A stretch of 64,000 bases of DNA from WRGT01 sp942493035 (GTDB lineage: Bacteria > Spirochaetota > UBA4802 > UBA5550). The position numbers were made by a program, and so were the translations under genes. Shown in pieces: positions 35,025-43,221 of the stretch. Within the stretch, counting starts at the first letter, position 1. Each line of letters starts with the position of its first letter. Location: contig OW818666.1 of NCBI GenBank assembly GCA_942493035.1, positions 3,410,001 through 3,474,000 on the forward strand, read 5' to 3'. The notes under the pieces are model-generated. The model was not told where the DNA came from. It saw only the letters and a list, made by a program, of their open reading frames with translations, and did no database searches.

Positions 35025-35990
35025 TTGGATTCATTTGAAAAAATAAGCTTTTACGCTAAACAGAAAATTCCGTTTATTTTCATTATCGATTATGACTTAC
35101 AAAAACCGGTTGTCATCCCAATAGCTGAAGTTAATCACGATGAAATACTTTATAACTTCAATGGTGTAAAAAATTATACCCCGGTTGAATCTCACCATCC
35201 CGAAGATTTTATTTTAGATAAAAAACCTGTTTCGATCGAACGATATGAAGAAGCATTCAACTACATTCAGAAGAATCAGACTGACGGGAATTCATATCTC
35301 ACCAATCTCACATTCCCCACCCGGATTAAAATGAATTATACACTTAAAGAGATATTTCATATAAGCAGCGCCCGGTACAAACTCTGGTACCGCGATCTGT
35401 TTGTTGTATTTTCTCCTGAAATTTTTATAACAATAAAAGATGGTAAAATTTCATCCTATCCGATGAAAGGGACTATCGATGCATCAGTCAAAGATGCGGA
35501 GAACATTATTCTTAACGATGAGAAAGAGGCTGCTGAACATATTACAATAGTCGATTTAATCAGGAATGATCTGAGCAGAGTTTCAAAAAATGTATCCGTC
35601 GAAAAATACAGATACATCGATAGAATCCAGACTGCCGGCAAAAACCTTTTACAGGTAAGTTCCGAAATAACAGGAATTCTTGATTCAGATTATCCTGAAA
35701 ATCTCGGAGAGATTTTAAAACAGCTGCTCCCGGCAGGTTCAATCACCGGAGCACCGAAACACAAAACTGAAGAGATTATTAAATCCGCAGAAAAATATCA
35801 TAGAGGTTATTACTGCGGAATATGCGGATTCTTCGATGGAACCGACATGGACAGCGGTGTGATGATTCGCTATATTGAAAAAGAAAATGAAGGCTTTATA
35901 TTTAAAAGTGGAGGGGGAATTACCGTATACAGCGAACTTATGTCAGAATATCAGGAAATGTTAGATAAAGTGAATATACCGGTTGGCTGA
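35025..35990 (+). CDS. pabB: Aminodeoxychorismate synthase component I
   Basis: A 321-residue chorismate-binding enzyme of the short PabB type, lacking the regulatory N-terminal region found in longer members. The catalytic half is intact: SYPMKGTIDAS, AAEHITIVDLIRNDLSRVSKN, RIQTAGKNLLQVSS, LPAGSITGAPKHKTEEII and GYYCGICGFFDG. It converts chorismate and ammonia to aminodeoxychorismate; the PabC at 6123-6716 would finish p-aminobenzoate. The start is a TTG at 35025, with GGTGA before it. The glutamine amidotransferase partner is not in the window. The KGT and ITGAPK motifs favour PabB over anthranilate synthase. Confidence 0.87.
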   Translation: MDSFEKISFYAKQKIPFIFIIDYDLQKPVVIPIAEVNHDEILYNFNGVKNYTPVESHHPEDFILDKKPVSIERYEEAFNYIQKNQTDGNSYLTNLTFPTRIKMNYTLKEIFHISSARYKLWYRDLFVVFSPEIFITIKDGKISSYPMKGTIDASVKDAENIILNDEKEAAEHITIVDLIRNDLSRVSKNVSVEKYRYIDRIQTAGKNLLQVSSEITGILDSDYPENLGEILKQLLPAGSITGAPKHKTEEIIKSAEKYHRGYYCGICGFFDGTDMDSGVMIRYIEKENEGFIFKSGGGITVYSELMSEYQEMLDKVNIPVG

Positions 35991-35998
35991 CAAACTGG

Positions 35999-36619
35999 TT
36001 ATATAATAAACTTTTCTATTTCAATCCCCGCTTTGTCTGCAAGATAAGGCTTCAGATATGCAAGATAACTCATCACTCCGCGGTCAACAACTTCAGTTTC
36101 ATCAAGACTCCCTGTCGCCTTCTGAAAGGTCATCCAGTAATCATTAACAATCCACTGATTTTCAATATAGCATTCCCTCTCATGAGTTGAGCTGAATTTT
36201 TTTAATATCCCGCTTTTCTCCAGAGTAAGAGTAAGCTCTCTTATTTTACCGATTTTAGATTTATAATTCTCTCTATATCTGACTGTAAGATCATCATCCC
36301 TATCAAGCAACATGGAAATATCGTAATAAAAAAAACGGTATTTGTAATAAAGCTGATAAATTTTTTTAATCTCTGAAATAAAGTATTTCATATCCGGTGA
36401 CGGATCTGTGATAATAAAAAGTTCATCAAACTCAGATGTTATCCGGTCAAATATCCGTCCTACTATCTGCTCCTTGTTTTTAAAATGATAATAGAATGTA
36501 CCGGGGCTGATCCCCAGTTTATCGATAATATGATTGGTCGTAACCCGGTGGGTCCCAATTTCATTAAAAAGTTCAATTGACGCTTCAATTATCTTATCTT
36601 TCATCACCAATCTGCTCAT
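35999..36619 (-). CDS. TetR-family transcriptional regulator
   Basis: A 206-residue TetR protein with helix-turn-helix VTTNHIIDKLGISPGTFYYHFKNKEQI near the N-terminus and a helical ligand domain. It overlaps the ABC ATPase gene by 4 bases (ATGA) and is the third gene of the permease-ATPase-regulator transcript, so it probably controls this transporter operon. It is convergent with pabB, the stops being 8 bases apart. An alternative start at the second methionine (36604) cannot be excluded. Confidence 0.8.
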   Translation of the reverse strand: MSRLVMKDKIIEASIELFNEIGTHRVTTNHIIDKLGISPGTFYYHFKNKEQIVGRIFDRITSEFDELFIITDPSPDMKYFISEIKKIYQLYYKYRFFYYDISMLLDRDDDLTVRYRENYKSKIGKIRELTLTLEKSGILKKFSSTHERECYIENQWIVNDYWMTFQKATGSLDETEVVDRGVMSYLAYLKPYLADKAGIEIEKFII

Positions 36620-37413
36620 TCGTGCGACAGAAGAACCTCGTCATTAGTCATCTCTTCATGTTTCACATCATAGAATTTCTTCACAAGCCCTTCGACTGTG
36701 AGATTTTTTTTCTCATCTCCGGAGATATCGAGTATAATCTCCCCCTTGTGCATCATAAAAATCCTGTTGCCGTACTTTATCGCCTGACTCATGTTATGCG
36801 TTATCATCATCGCAGTAAGTTTTCGTTCGCTGATAAATTTATCTGTAAGCTCAAGCACCATCGCCGCATTCTTCGGGTCAAGCGCTGCTGTATGTTCATC
36901 AAGAAGAATAAGTGCAGGATTGGAAAGTACTGTCATAAGAAGAGTAAGCGCCTGCCTCTGCCCCCCTGAAAAGAGAGAGAGGTTATGCTCCATTCTCTCC
37001 TCAAGTCCCATCTGAAGAAGTTTAAGCTCATCTCTGAATCTCTCCCTCATTTTAGAATTTAAGCTGACCCTCAGTCCCTTGAATCCCTTTTTATTGCAAA
37101 TCATCATATTATCTTCAAGACTCATATTAGACGCAGTCCCAAGCAGCGGGTCCTGAAATATTCTACCGATAAATTTCGCTCTCTGATACTCCGCCATACG
37201 TGTAACATTTTCATTATTAAAAAATATCTGTCCGTTTGTCGGGGCAAATGATCCTGAAATTGTATTAAAAAGAGTAGACTTACCTGCTCCATTACTACCC
37301 ACGATAGTAATAAAATCCCCCTCTTTGACAGTCAAATTGATACTCCTGAGAGCTGTATTTTCATTAACAGTCCCTTCATGAAAAATTTTTTTTATATTTT
37401 CAAGCCTGATCAT
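36616..37413 (-). CDS. ABC transporter ATP-binding protein (COG1101 type)
   Basis: A 265-residue ATPase. An upstream ATG at 37458 is in frame, but AAGGTGG sits 5 bases before the ATG at 37413, which also gives the usual N-terminus MIRLENIKKIF. Walker A is GSNGAGKST, the signature is LFSGGQRQALTL and Walker B is ALILLDEHTAAL, in which the usual P of DEP is H, as in this subfamily. It overlaps the permease gene by 14 bases. Together they form the COG4120/COG1101 pair whose known members import amino acids such as tryptophan or other small molecules; the binding protein is not here. Confidence 0.85.
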   Translation of the reverse strand: MIRLENIKKIFHEGTVNENTALRSINLTVKEGDFITIVGSNGAGKSTLFNTISGSFAPTNGQIFFNNENVTRMAEYQRAKFIGRIFQDPLLGTASNMSLEDNMMICNKKGFKGLRVSLNSKMRERFRDELKLLQMGLEERMEHNLSLFSGGQRQALTLLMTVLSNPALILLDEHTAALDPKNAAMVLELTDKFISERKLTAMMITHNMSQAIKYGNRIFMMHKGEIILDISGDEKKNLTVEGLVKKFYDVKHEEMTNDEVLLSHE

Positions 37414-38308
37414 TTTTCCACCTTCTGAAAATATTTTTGCTGTTTTTACCCTTTGCAATTATTAAACAGATTATAATCAGCAGACCCGCAAGAAGCTTCA
37501 GGTCGTTGGGTGTAAGCCCTATATGATAACCGTAATATCTGCCAAGATACATAATCGCTTTATAGATTATCGATCCTGCCAGAACCCTCAGTGTTAAAAT
37601 CCAGATTCTGTTTGATGTAAATAAAAATTCACCGATCATAACAGATGCAAGACCAATGATGACAATCCCCGTTCCAAGACCTACATCTGCAAATCCCTGA
37701 TACTGTGCGGCAAAAGCGCCGGATACAGCAACAAGACCGTTTGAAAGACCAACCCCGATAGCCTTCATCATGTTTATGTTCACACCCTGAGAGATGACCA
37801 TCTGCTGATTATTTCCAAGCGCTCCCAGCGTCAGACCCATATCGGTCCGGAAAAAAATATCCAGTCCAATCTTTACTGCCATCGCTACAATAAAAAAGAA
37901 GATCAGTATTGCATATTCAGACGGGATATAATTTTCGGTATATTTTACAATATCAGTAATGATAGTATGATTCTGCAGAAGCGGAAGATTTGCCCTGTTC
38001 CCCAGAACTCTTATGTTAACAGACCAGAGCATTGTCATAGTTAAAATACCCGCAAGAAGATTCGGCACCTTCAACCGGTTGTGAATGGTAGCAGTCACTA
38101 CTCCGGCAGCAATGCCACCTGCAAATGCGGCAAAGAGAGCAAAAAATATGTTGTGCCCGTTCACTATCATTGAAGCCATAATGGCAGCCCCAAGCGGAAA
38201 TGATCCATCAACAGTAAGATCGGGAAAATCGAGTATTCTGTAGGTTATAAAAACTCCCAGAACCATTATCCCGTATATGAGACCTTCAACAAAAATTCCT
38301 TCTATCAT
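37400..38308 (-). CDS. ABC transporter permease (COG4120 type)
   Basis: A 302-residue permease with eight to nine hydrophobic segments; ITYRILDFPDLTVDGSFPLGAAIMA near the start is typical of this branched-chain-permease-like family, and GLSNGLVAVSGAFAAQYQGFADVGLGTG is the coupling region. First gene of the permease-ATPase-TetR transcript. The cognate substrate-binding lipoprotein usually lies next to it but is missing, so the substrate is unknown. Confidence 0.83.
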   Translation of the reverse strand: MIEGIFVEGLIYGIMVLGVFITYRILDFPDLTVDGSFPLGAAIMASMIVNGHNIFFALFAAFAGGIAAGVVTATIHNRLKVPNLLAGILTMTMLWSVNIRVLGNRANLPLLQNHTIITDIVKYTENYIPSEYAILIFFFIVAMAVKIGLDIFFRTDMGLTLGALGNNQQMVISQGVNINMMKAIGVGLSNGLVAVSGAFAAQYQGFADVGLGTGIVIIGLASVMIGEFLFTSNRIWILTLRVLAGSIIYKAIMYLGRYYGYHIGLTPNDLKLLAGLLIIICLIIAKGKNSKNIFRRWKNDQA

Positions 38309-38791
38309 AACTATTCATCCTTTCAATCTTTTGCCGGATTTAAGGGACGGCAGGCCCCTTATAATTAAGTAACTGTTTCTAAACCGGTGGTGAAATCTGT
38401 TTCCCCGCGCCGTAGGCGCGGGGAAAACAATAATTACCTACGATTCATGAGCAGTTACATAATTAACTCATAGACAAATACGAATATATTCAAGAGTTCT
38501 TTCATAAAGAAACATGTCAATAAAAAATAGATGTATAATTTCTCTTCAATCTCTTAAACTGGCGGCTTTCATCTCCCCCGCGCCTTTGGCGCGGGGAAAA
38601 CAATATTTGAACCGGTTTTTGAATAGTTACTACTCTTCATCTAATTTCAAACTTGACTTTTATCAGGCATATCATATAATATAACAAATCACGGAAGTAC
38701 GCAATTAAAGTTTTAATATAAATATTTTATCATTCGTATAATAACTTTTTTGGTTCACGATGAAAAGAATCACACTTTAGTAGAGGTTAAG
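38309..38791. other. Intergenic region with two family C hairpin units
   Basis: Between the divergent permease and YbjN-like genes. It holds the repeat units at 38369-38458 and 38555-38630 and AT-rich sequence for two promoters. No gene. Confidence 0.6.
38369..38630. repeat. Two family C units with shared terminal inverted repeat
   Basis: Unit 1 (38369-38458) begins GTAACTGTTTCTAAACCGGT and has the hairpin TTTCCCCGCGCC-GTA-GGCGCGGGGAAA. Unit 2 (38555-38630) has CCCCGCGCC-TTT-GGCGCGGGG and ends AACCGGTTTTTGAATAGTTAC. The outer ends of the pair are inverted repeats of each other (GTAACT...AAACCGGT). The core also resembles the 5230-5344 element. Confidence 0.75.
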
Positions 38792-39196
38792 ATGGAAATT
38801 TTTGACGGTTTTATTTCAGCAATAGCAAGTGAGTTTAAAATACCTTTTCATAAAGGGAAAAACGGCAACTATGCTGCAACACTGGAATTTGACAATGGCA
38901 GATCTCAGGATATACTGGTTTATTTAAAAAAAGATGAATCCGGGGACAGGGTAATTCATTACCATTCTGTTATAGCTGCATTAAAACAGGAGACTTGGGA
39001 TCTATACAAGTCAGCTCTTCAGCAGAATCTGACTTTTGATTACGGCGCACTGGCTCTGGATAATGATACCCTTGTAATGCATAATACAGTTCTTCTTGAA
39101 AACTGCGAGCCTGAAAGATTTATGAAGTCTCTTATTTATGTAGCAGCAAAAGCTGATGAGATAGAAGAGATGCTCTCCAAAGATGATATCAATTGA
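38792..39196 (+). CDS. YbjN/CesT-like small protein
   Basis: A 134-residue protein. A TTG at 38750 opens the frame, but GAGG sits 6 bases before the ATG at 38792, giving MEIFDGFISAIASEF. The alternating alpha-beta pattern, ending LLENCEPERFMKSLIYVAAKADEIEEML, resembles the YbjN and type III secretion chaperone-like (CesT) fold; this is a structural impression, not a motif match. No secretion genes are nearby. It abuts the convergent FeoC-like gene, the stops being adjacent. Confidence 0.6.
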   Translation: MEIFDGFISAIASEFKIPFHKGKNGNYAATLEFDNGRSQDILVYLKKDESGDRVIHYHSVIAALKQETWDLYKSALQQNLTFDYGALALDNDTLVMHNTVLLENCEPERFMKSLIYVAAKADEIEEMLSKDDIN

Positions 39197-39415
39197 TCAG
39201 GAGATTCTAAAAACTCTCTCTCCTCTTTCGTTACACTTCATGGGGCATCCTTTGCATGCCCTGTCAGTAACTACCTCGGTAATAATATTTTTTTCAAGAA
39301 GGTCCGACAACACCTGATCCACAAGCCCCTTATCGGCATCAATGAGAGGGTATAATTCAGAAAGACAGATCTCCCCTCTCTCTTTTATAATATTTTTTAT
39401 TTCTCTTAATATCAT
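39197..39415 (-). CDS. FeoC-like winged-helix protein
   Basis: A 72-residue protein with an N-terminal winged helix (LREIKNIIKERGEICLSELYP, then VDQVLSDLLEKNIITEV) and a C-terminal CKGCPMKC that could bind a metal or an Fe-S cluster, the layout of FeoC. FeoC normally lies beside feoA and feoB, which are absent here, so it may act as a free-standing regulator. The short length is right for the family. Confidence 0.6.
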   Translation of the reverse strand: MILREIKNIIKERGEICLSELYPLIDADKGLVDQVLSDLLEKNIITEVVTDRACKGCPMKCNERGERVFRIS

Positions 39416-39512
39416 TTTAAATGTACATCCATAAACGGATTGGGACGTGCTATCCGCTGCGCTATGGACGTTGCGGATATAAATCCCCTCTGGTCAGCCG
39501 ATAGTTATAATA

Positions 39513-40994
39513 CTACTTGGTTACCCAGAATTTTTTATATAGATAATCGAGTCTTGAAATAATTCCCCGGTTAAAATGTTTCCCCTCAGGTGTATCCTTT
39601 TTCAGTTTCCATGCAGATCCAGAAGCTTCAAGTTCATCACGGAGTTCCCATGAATAGTTAAAGCTCCTTCCATTCAATTGTTTTAGTGTTTCTGCCTGTT
39701 CAGGAGTAAACCATCCCTCATTAATTTCATATTCAATCAGAACAGTATCAACAACTATATGTCTAAGTTCGGAGAGTTCAACTACTCTATTCATATCTGA
39801 TTCTTCAAGATCAGGAGCTCCCTTAACCAAAGCCTGTTTAAATTCAACTGCAGTACTAAATTCCTTATCAATGAACTGCTCCATTGAATGGAATGTAATC
39901 CCCTCGGAAAGAAGCCTCTTTTCAACAATTGCAGACATGTTATATTTTACAGGTCTGTAAACAGGCTGATTGAATACATTCTGTATAATAAAAAGTGAAA
40001 CAAAACTTATCAGACATGCCAGTACCGGAGTAGTAACCCACCCGGATGCGATCTTCCCCAGAACTTTAAAATTCATGCTTCCGCCGCCCTGATATAAACC
40101 GATCCCGATAATTGCACCCACTGCAGCCTGTGGACTTGATATGGGAACCAGCGGAATTGTAGGGAGACCATTTGTCGCAAGAAGGCGTTCAAGATTCTGA
40201 GACGAAAAAAGAAAAAGTACAAGTGATGAAGCTGAAACAACAACCAGAGCCGTGATCGGTGTAAGCGGAATAATACTCTGTCCTACTGTCTGCATCACTT
40301 TGGCAGAATATGTAAAGACTCCAACAGCCATTGCAATACCTCCGAGAATGAAAAGCTGCTCACTCCCGGATATTGTACCTACATATGTAGTAATAGGCCT
40401 GAATGGTGCAACCGGAACAAACACACCCATGACATTGGCAATATTGTTAGCACCAAGAGAATATGCTCCGAACCCGCCTACTACTATAAGACCAATCCTG
40501 TTATAAAAATCGAGAAAGAGTATATGTATTTTAATCCGGTTTAACAGCCGTCTGATCAGAATATATATAACAACAGCAAAACAACCTGAAATGACAGGCG
40601 CCATTACCCAGCTTGAAACAATTTTCATCAGAGATTCATAATCAGTAATTGATCCTGAAAAAAAATTCCATCCTATAATTGAACCAACAATTGCCTGAGA
40701 TGTCGAAACCGGTAGGTGAATTTTAGTCATAGAGAAAATTGCGACTGCGGCAGCAAGTGCAACAATAAATGAACCACCGATCTCATTAACAGAGCCAAGC
40801 TTGCCCAGAGTGAGAGTTGCACCTGCACCTGAAATATATGATCCGAGTATAAGAAAAAAACTTGTTACTATTGCCGCGACTCTAAAACTTACCATTTTGG
40901 AACCGACGGCAGTACCGAAAACATTGCCGGCGTTATTGGCACCGAATGACCACCCCAGAAAAAGTCCGCTTGATAAAAAAATGATAAGTGACAT
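39513..40994 (-). CDS. PiT-family inorganic phosphate transporter
   Basis: A 493-residue transporter with about ten to twelve helices in two homologous halves, each with the PiT signature: GANNAGNVFGTAVGS near residue 18 and GANNIANVMGVF near residue 180. VSTSQAIVGSIIG and ISSPQAAVGAIIG repeat in the same way. Residues beyond about 350 form a soluble C-terminal extension of about 140 residues. The start codon shares a base with the stop of the PhoU-like gene, which normally controls or partners PiT. Phosphate (or phosphate-metal) symport is expected. Confidence 0.9.
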   Translation of the reverse strand: MSLIIFLSSGLFLGWSFGANNAGNVFGTAVGSKMVSFRVAAIVTSFFLILGSYISGAGATLTLGKLGSVNEIGGSFIVALAAAVAIFSMTKIHLPVSTSQAIVGSIIGWNFFSGSITDYESLMKIVSSWVMAPVISGCFAVVIYILIRRLLNRIKIHILFLDFYNRIGLIVVGGFGAYSLGANNIANVMGVFVPVAPFRPITTYVGTISGSEQLFILGGIAMAVGVFTYSAKVMQTVGQSIIPLTPITALVVVSASSLVLFLFSSQNLERLLATNGLPTIPLVPISSPQAAVGAIIGIGLYQGGGSMNFKVLGKIASGWVTTPVLACLISFVSLFIIQNVFNQPVYRPVKYNMSAIVEKRLLSEGITFHSMEQFIDKEFSTAVEFKQALVKGAPDLEESDMNRVVELSELRHIVVDTVLIEYEINEGWFTPEQAETLKQLNGRSFNYSWELRDELEASGSAWKLKKDTPEGKHFNRGIISRLDYLYKKFWVTK

Positions 40995-41638
40995 CAGACA
41001 ATCCTTTTCATCGCTGCAATAGAAAGCCTGTTTGATATATCCTCGGCAATATCTGAAATAGAATCTATAGATACTATAAAGTTCTTCAGATGAAGTTTTC
41101 TGCTGAGATCTATATCAAGCTGAAAAACCTCCCGTTTAGCCTTCTCCGCAATATGATCGGATTCATTTTCAAAAAATGTTACTTTATGCAGGTGGTCCTT
41201 TACACTGTTCACATCATAAAAGTAAGATCTGGTTGACTGAACCAGAGCCTGAGTTGAATCGACAGCTGTCTCGGCGAGTTTTTTCATTCTATCATGAAGT
41301 TCAGCCGGTATTTGTGGTTTTTCTATAAAAAACTCAAACATAATAGACTTTGAAAAATCTATTATATCATCCATATTTTCAAGAATTTCAAGAACATCCC
41401 CCCGCGATTCAGGGATCAGAGTCTGTACATAAAGCTGTGCTTCAATATCCTGCCGCAGATTATCGGCGCGCCCTTCAAGAATTTTTATAATATCAAGCCT
41501 TTCATTAAACTCATCCTCTTTTCCTGAGAGATAAAGTTTAAGACCCTCTTCAAAATGAAGAACAGATTCGCTCACAAGGTCGATGAAAGTATCTATCTTC
41601 ATAACCAGATCTTTAGTAGCACTGAATATTGAATACAT
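40994..41638 (-). CDS. PhoU-like DUF47 protein
   Basis: A 214-residue, all-helical protein of the DUF47/PhoU-like group: MKIDTFIDLVSESVLHFEEGLKLYLSGKEDEF, ILEGRADNLRQDIEAQLY and FENESDHIAEKAKREVF are the usual metal-binding helix motifs. It is coupled to the PiT gene (TGATG overlap) and usually modulates that transporter. GGAG lies 6 bases before the ATG. A run of ten C (read on the coding strand) lies 32 bases upstream. Confidence 0.85.
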   Translation of the reverse strand: MYSIFSATKDLVMKIDTFIDLVSESVLHFEEGLKLYLSGKEDEFNERLDIIKILEGRADNLRQDIEAQLYVQTLIPESRGDVLEILENMDDIIDFSKSIMFEFFIEKPQIPAELHDRMKKLAETAVDSTQALVQSTRSYFYDVNSVKDHLHKVTFFENESDHIAEKAKREVFQLDIDLSRKLHLKNFIVSIDSISDIAEDISNRLSIAAMKRIV

Positions 41639-41670
41639 AACATTCTCCTTTTCACCCCATCCGTGGTGAA

Positions 41671-41680
41671 GGGGGGGGGG
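41671..41680. other. Ten-G homopolymer upstream of the PhoU-like/PiT operon
   Basis: GAA-G10-CC on the plus strand, so ten C on the coding strand between the promoter region and the Shine-Dalgarno of 40994-41638. It is the longest G or C run noticed in the window and is followed by AAGGGGTTTCACCCCTTAAACCCCTT, a family E-like hairpin. Confidence 0.7.
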
Positions 41681-41806
41681 CCATAAGGGGTTTCACCCCT
41701 TAAACCCCTTAAAAAATTTTTTATAAATAGTTTAAACAATCATTAACTGCTCAATTAAAAAAAGCGACAAAATTGCCGCTTTCTTCTTAAAGTATATAAT
41801 AAGTAC

Positions 41807-42667
41807 CTATTCCTTAACCATGTAACTCGATGCATATCGTGAATCGCTCTGCACATCGTTCAGCAGATCATAAGCTTTCTTTGATGAAGATACAGGTCCT
41901 ATTCTTACTCTGAAATAATTTTTTCCGTTAACTATGCTTTTATCGATATAAGCATCAAATCTTTTTGATTTAAGAAGAGCCTTTTCATGCTCGGCCTGAG
42001 ATTGAGTTCCGTAGGATGCAACCTGAACAGAATATGAATCGTAACTCTTCTTCTCCTCAACACTGCGTGATACTTCATAAACTCTGCTTTTACTTCCTGA
42101 AGTTTCATGCTTCTGTTCAATCTTCCTGTTATCTTTTACTGCTATTTTCTTATTATTATCTTTAATATTCTTTTTATCCTGTTTTGCAACAGTTTCAGTT
42201 TTTCTGGCAGTCTTATTCTTGTTGCCGGCAGGAGGGATTATCTCTTTTATACTATCATTGGTAAGAATATCATTTTTATCAGACTTGATCGGATCTTTTC
42301 CACCTGCTATATCACTACTCTGCGGAAGTTTGTTATCGTCTATAATAGGGGAAATGTTTTTATTTTCATCAACAGCGGCAATTTTATCATCTGCTGCCGC
42401 TCCCTCTTCAACACCCTCTCCCGGAACCGGAGGAATATCAGCGCCAAGCATATCAGCAGTTTTGCTGTCATCAAAATTCATCCCGCTGACTGCAAACTCT
42501 TTTGAACCGGGCTTATCATCCTTCATAAAACTCATCCCAAAAAGAAAAGCTGCAGTAATAATACCTATTATTACCGAGGATAGAATAATGATTCTGGGTG
42601 TATCAAGATGAACAATATATAAATTCTTTTCTTTTACTGCGTTCGGTTTTGGATCAAAATTTTCCAT
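41807..42667 (-). CDS. SPOR-domain protein with N-terminal membrane anchor
   Basis: A 286-residue protein with a short cytoplasmic N-terminus, one helix (TPRIIILSSVIIGIITAAFLFG), a long acidic-to-basic disordered linker (residues 60-200) and a C-terminal SPOR domain: DSYSVQVASYGTQSQAEHEKALLKSKRFDAYI...YFRVRIGPVSSSKKAYDLLND. SPOR domains bind denuded septal peptidoglycan, so a role at the division site is likely. Its start overlaps the coaE end by 34 bases, so it is translated from within that operon. Confidence 0.85.
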   Translation of the reverse strand: MENFDPKPNAVKEKNLYIVHLDTPRIIILSSVIIGIITAAFLFGMSFMKDDKPGSKEFAVSGMNFDDSKTADMLGADIPPVPGEGVEEGAAADDKIAAVDENKNISPIIDDNKLPQSSDIAGGKDPIKSDKNDILTNDSIKEIIPPAGNKNKTARKTETVAKQDKKNIKDNNKKIAVKDNRKIEQKHETSGSKSRVYEVSRSVEEKKSYDSYSVQVASYGTQSQAEHEKALLKSKRFDAYIDKSIVNGKNYFRVRIGPVSSSKKAYDLLNDVQSDSRYASSYMVKE

Positions 42668-43221
42668 AAATCAACAACCTGCCTTTTAGTATCTTCAATA
42701 GTACCTGAATTATCTATACTATAGTCGGCAAGTTTAACTTTTTCATTTAGCGGAATTTGATGTTTAAGCCTCTCTTTTATCTCATCTTCAGAAATTTTAT
42801 CTCTTTTACTGCCGCGTGAAAGCACCTGACTATCCCCTGCGGTCACCACAATGTTATATTTCATAATTTTATCAAAACCGGATTCAAAAAGAAGCGGAGT
42901 GTTGATCATGTATATTCCATCTCCGGAACTTCTCTCAATTACAATTTTCTGTATAGCCGGATGAGTAATCGCATTGAGAATTTTAACTTTTTCGTGATCT
43001 CCGAAAACCGAATTGGCAAAACCTCTCCTGTCAAGAGTCCCATCCGGATTAATAAAGTCAGATCCGAACTTCTCTATTATAGATTTTAAACCATCCTGCC
43101 CCGGCTCCATAATCTCCCGTGCGACAATATCCGTATCAATAATCTCAGCACCAAGCTCCCTGAACAGTTCACAAACAGTCCCCTTCCCTGAAGCAAAAAT
43201 CCCTGTAACTCCAACTCTCAT
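42634..43221 (-). CDS. coaE: Dephospho-CoA kinase
   Basis: A 195-residue kinase for the last step of coenzyme A synthesis. It has the P-loop GIFASGKGT (residues 7-15), DTDIVAREIM as the nucleotide/substrate lid, THPAIQK and a C-terminal DLWKIL. Length and motifs fit CoaE well. It overlaps the Maf gene by 4 bases and the SPOR gene by 34, forming one Maf-CoaE-SPOR transcript. Confidence 0.92.
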   Translation of the reverse strand: MRVGVTGIFASGKGTVCELFRELGAEIIDTDIVAREIMEPGQDGLKSIIEKFGSDFINPDGTLDRRGFANSVFGDHEKVKILNAITHPAIQKIVIERSSGDGIYMINTPLLFESGFDKIMKYNIVVTAGDSQVLSRGSKRDKISEDEIKERLKHQIPLNEKVKLADYSIDNSGTIEDTKRQVVDLWKILIQNRTQ

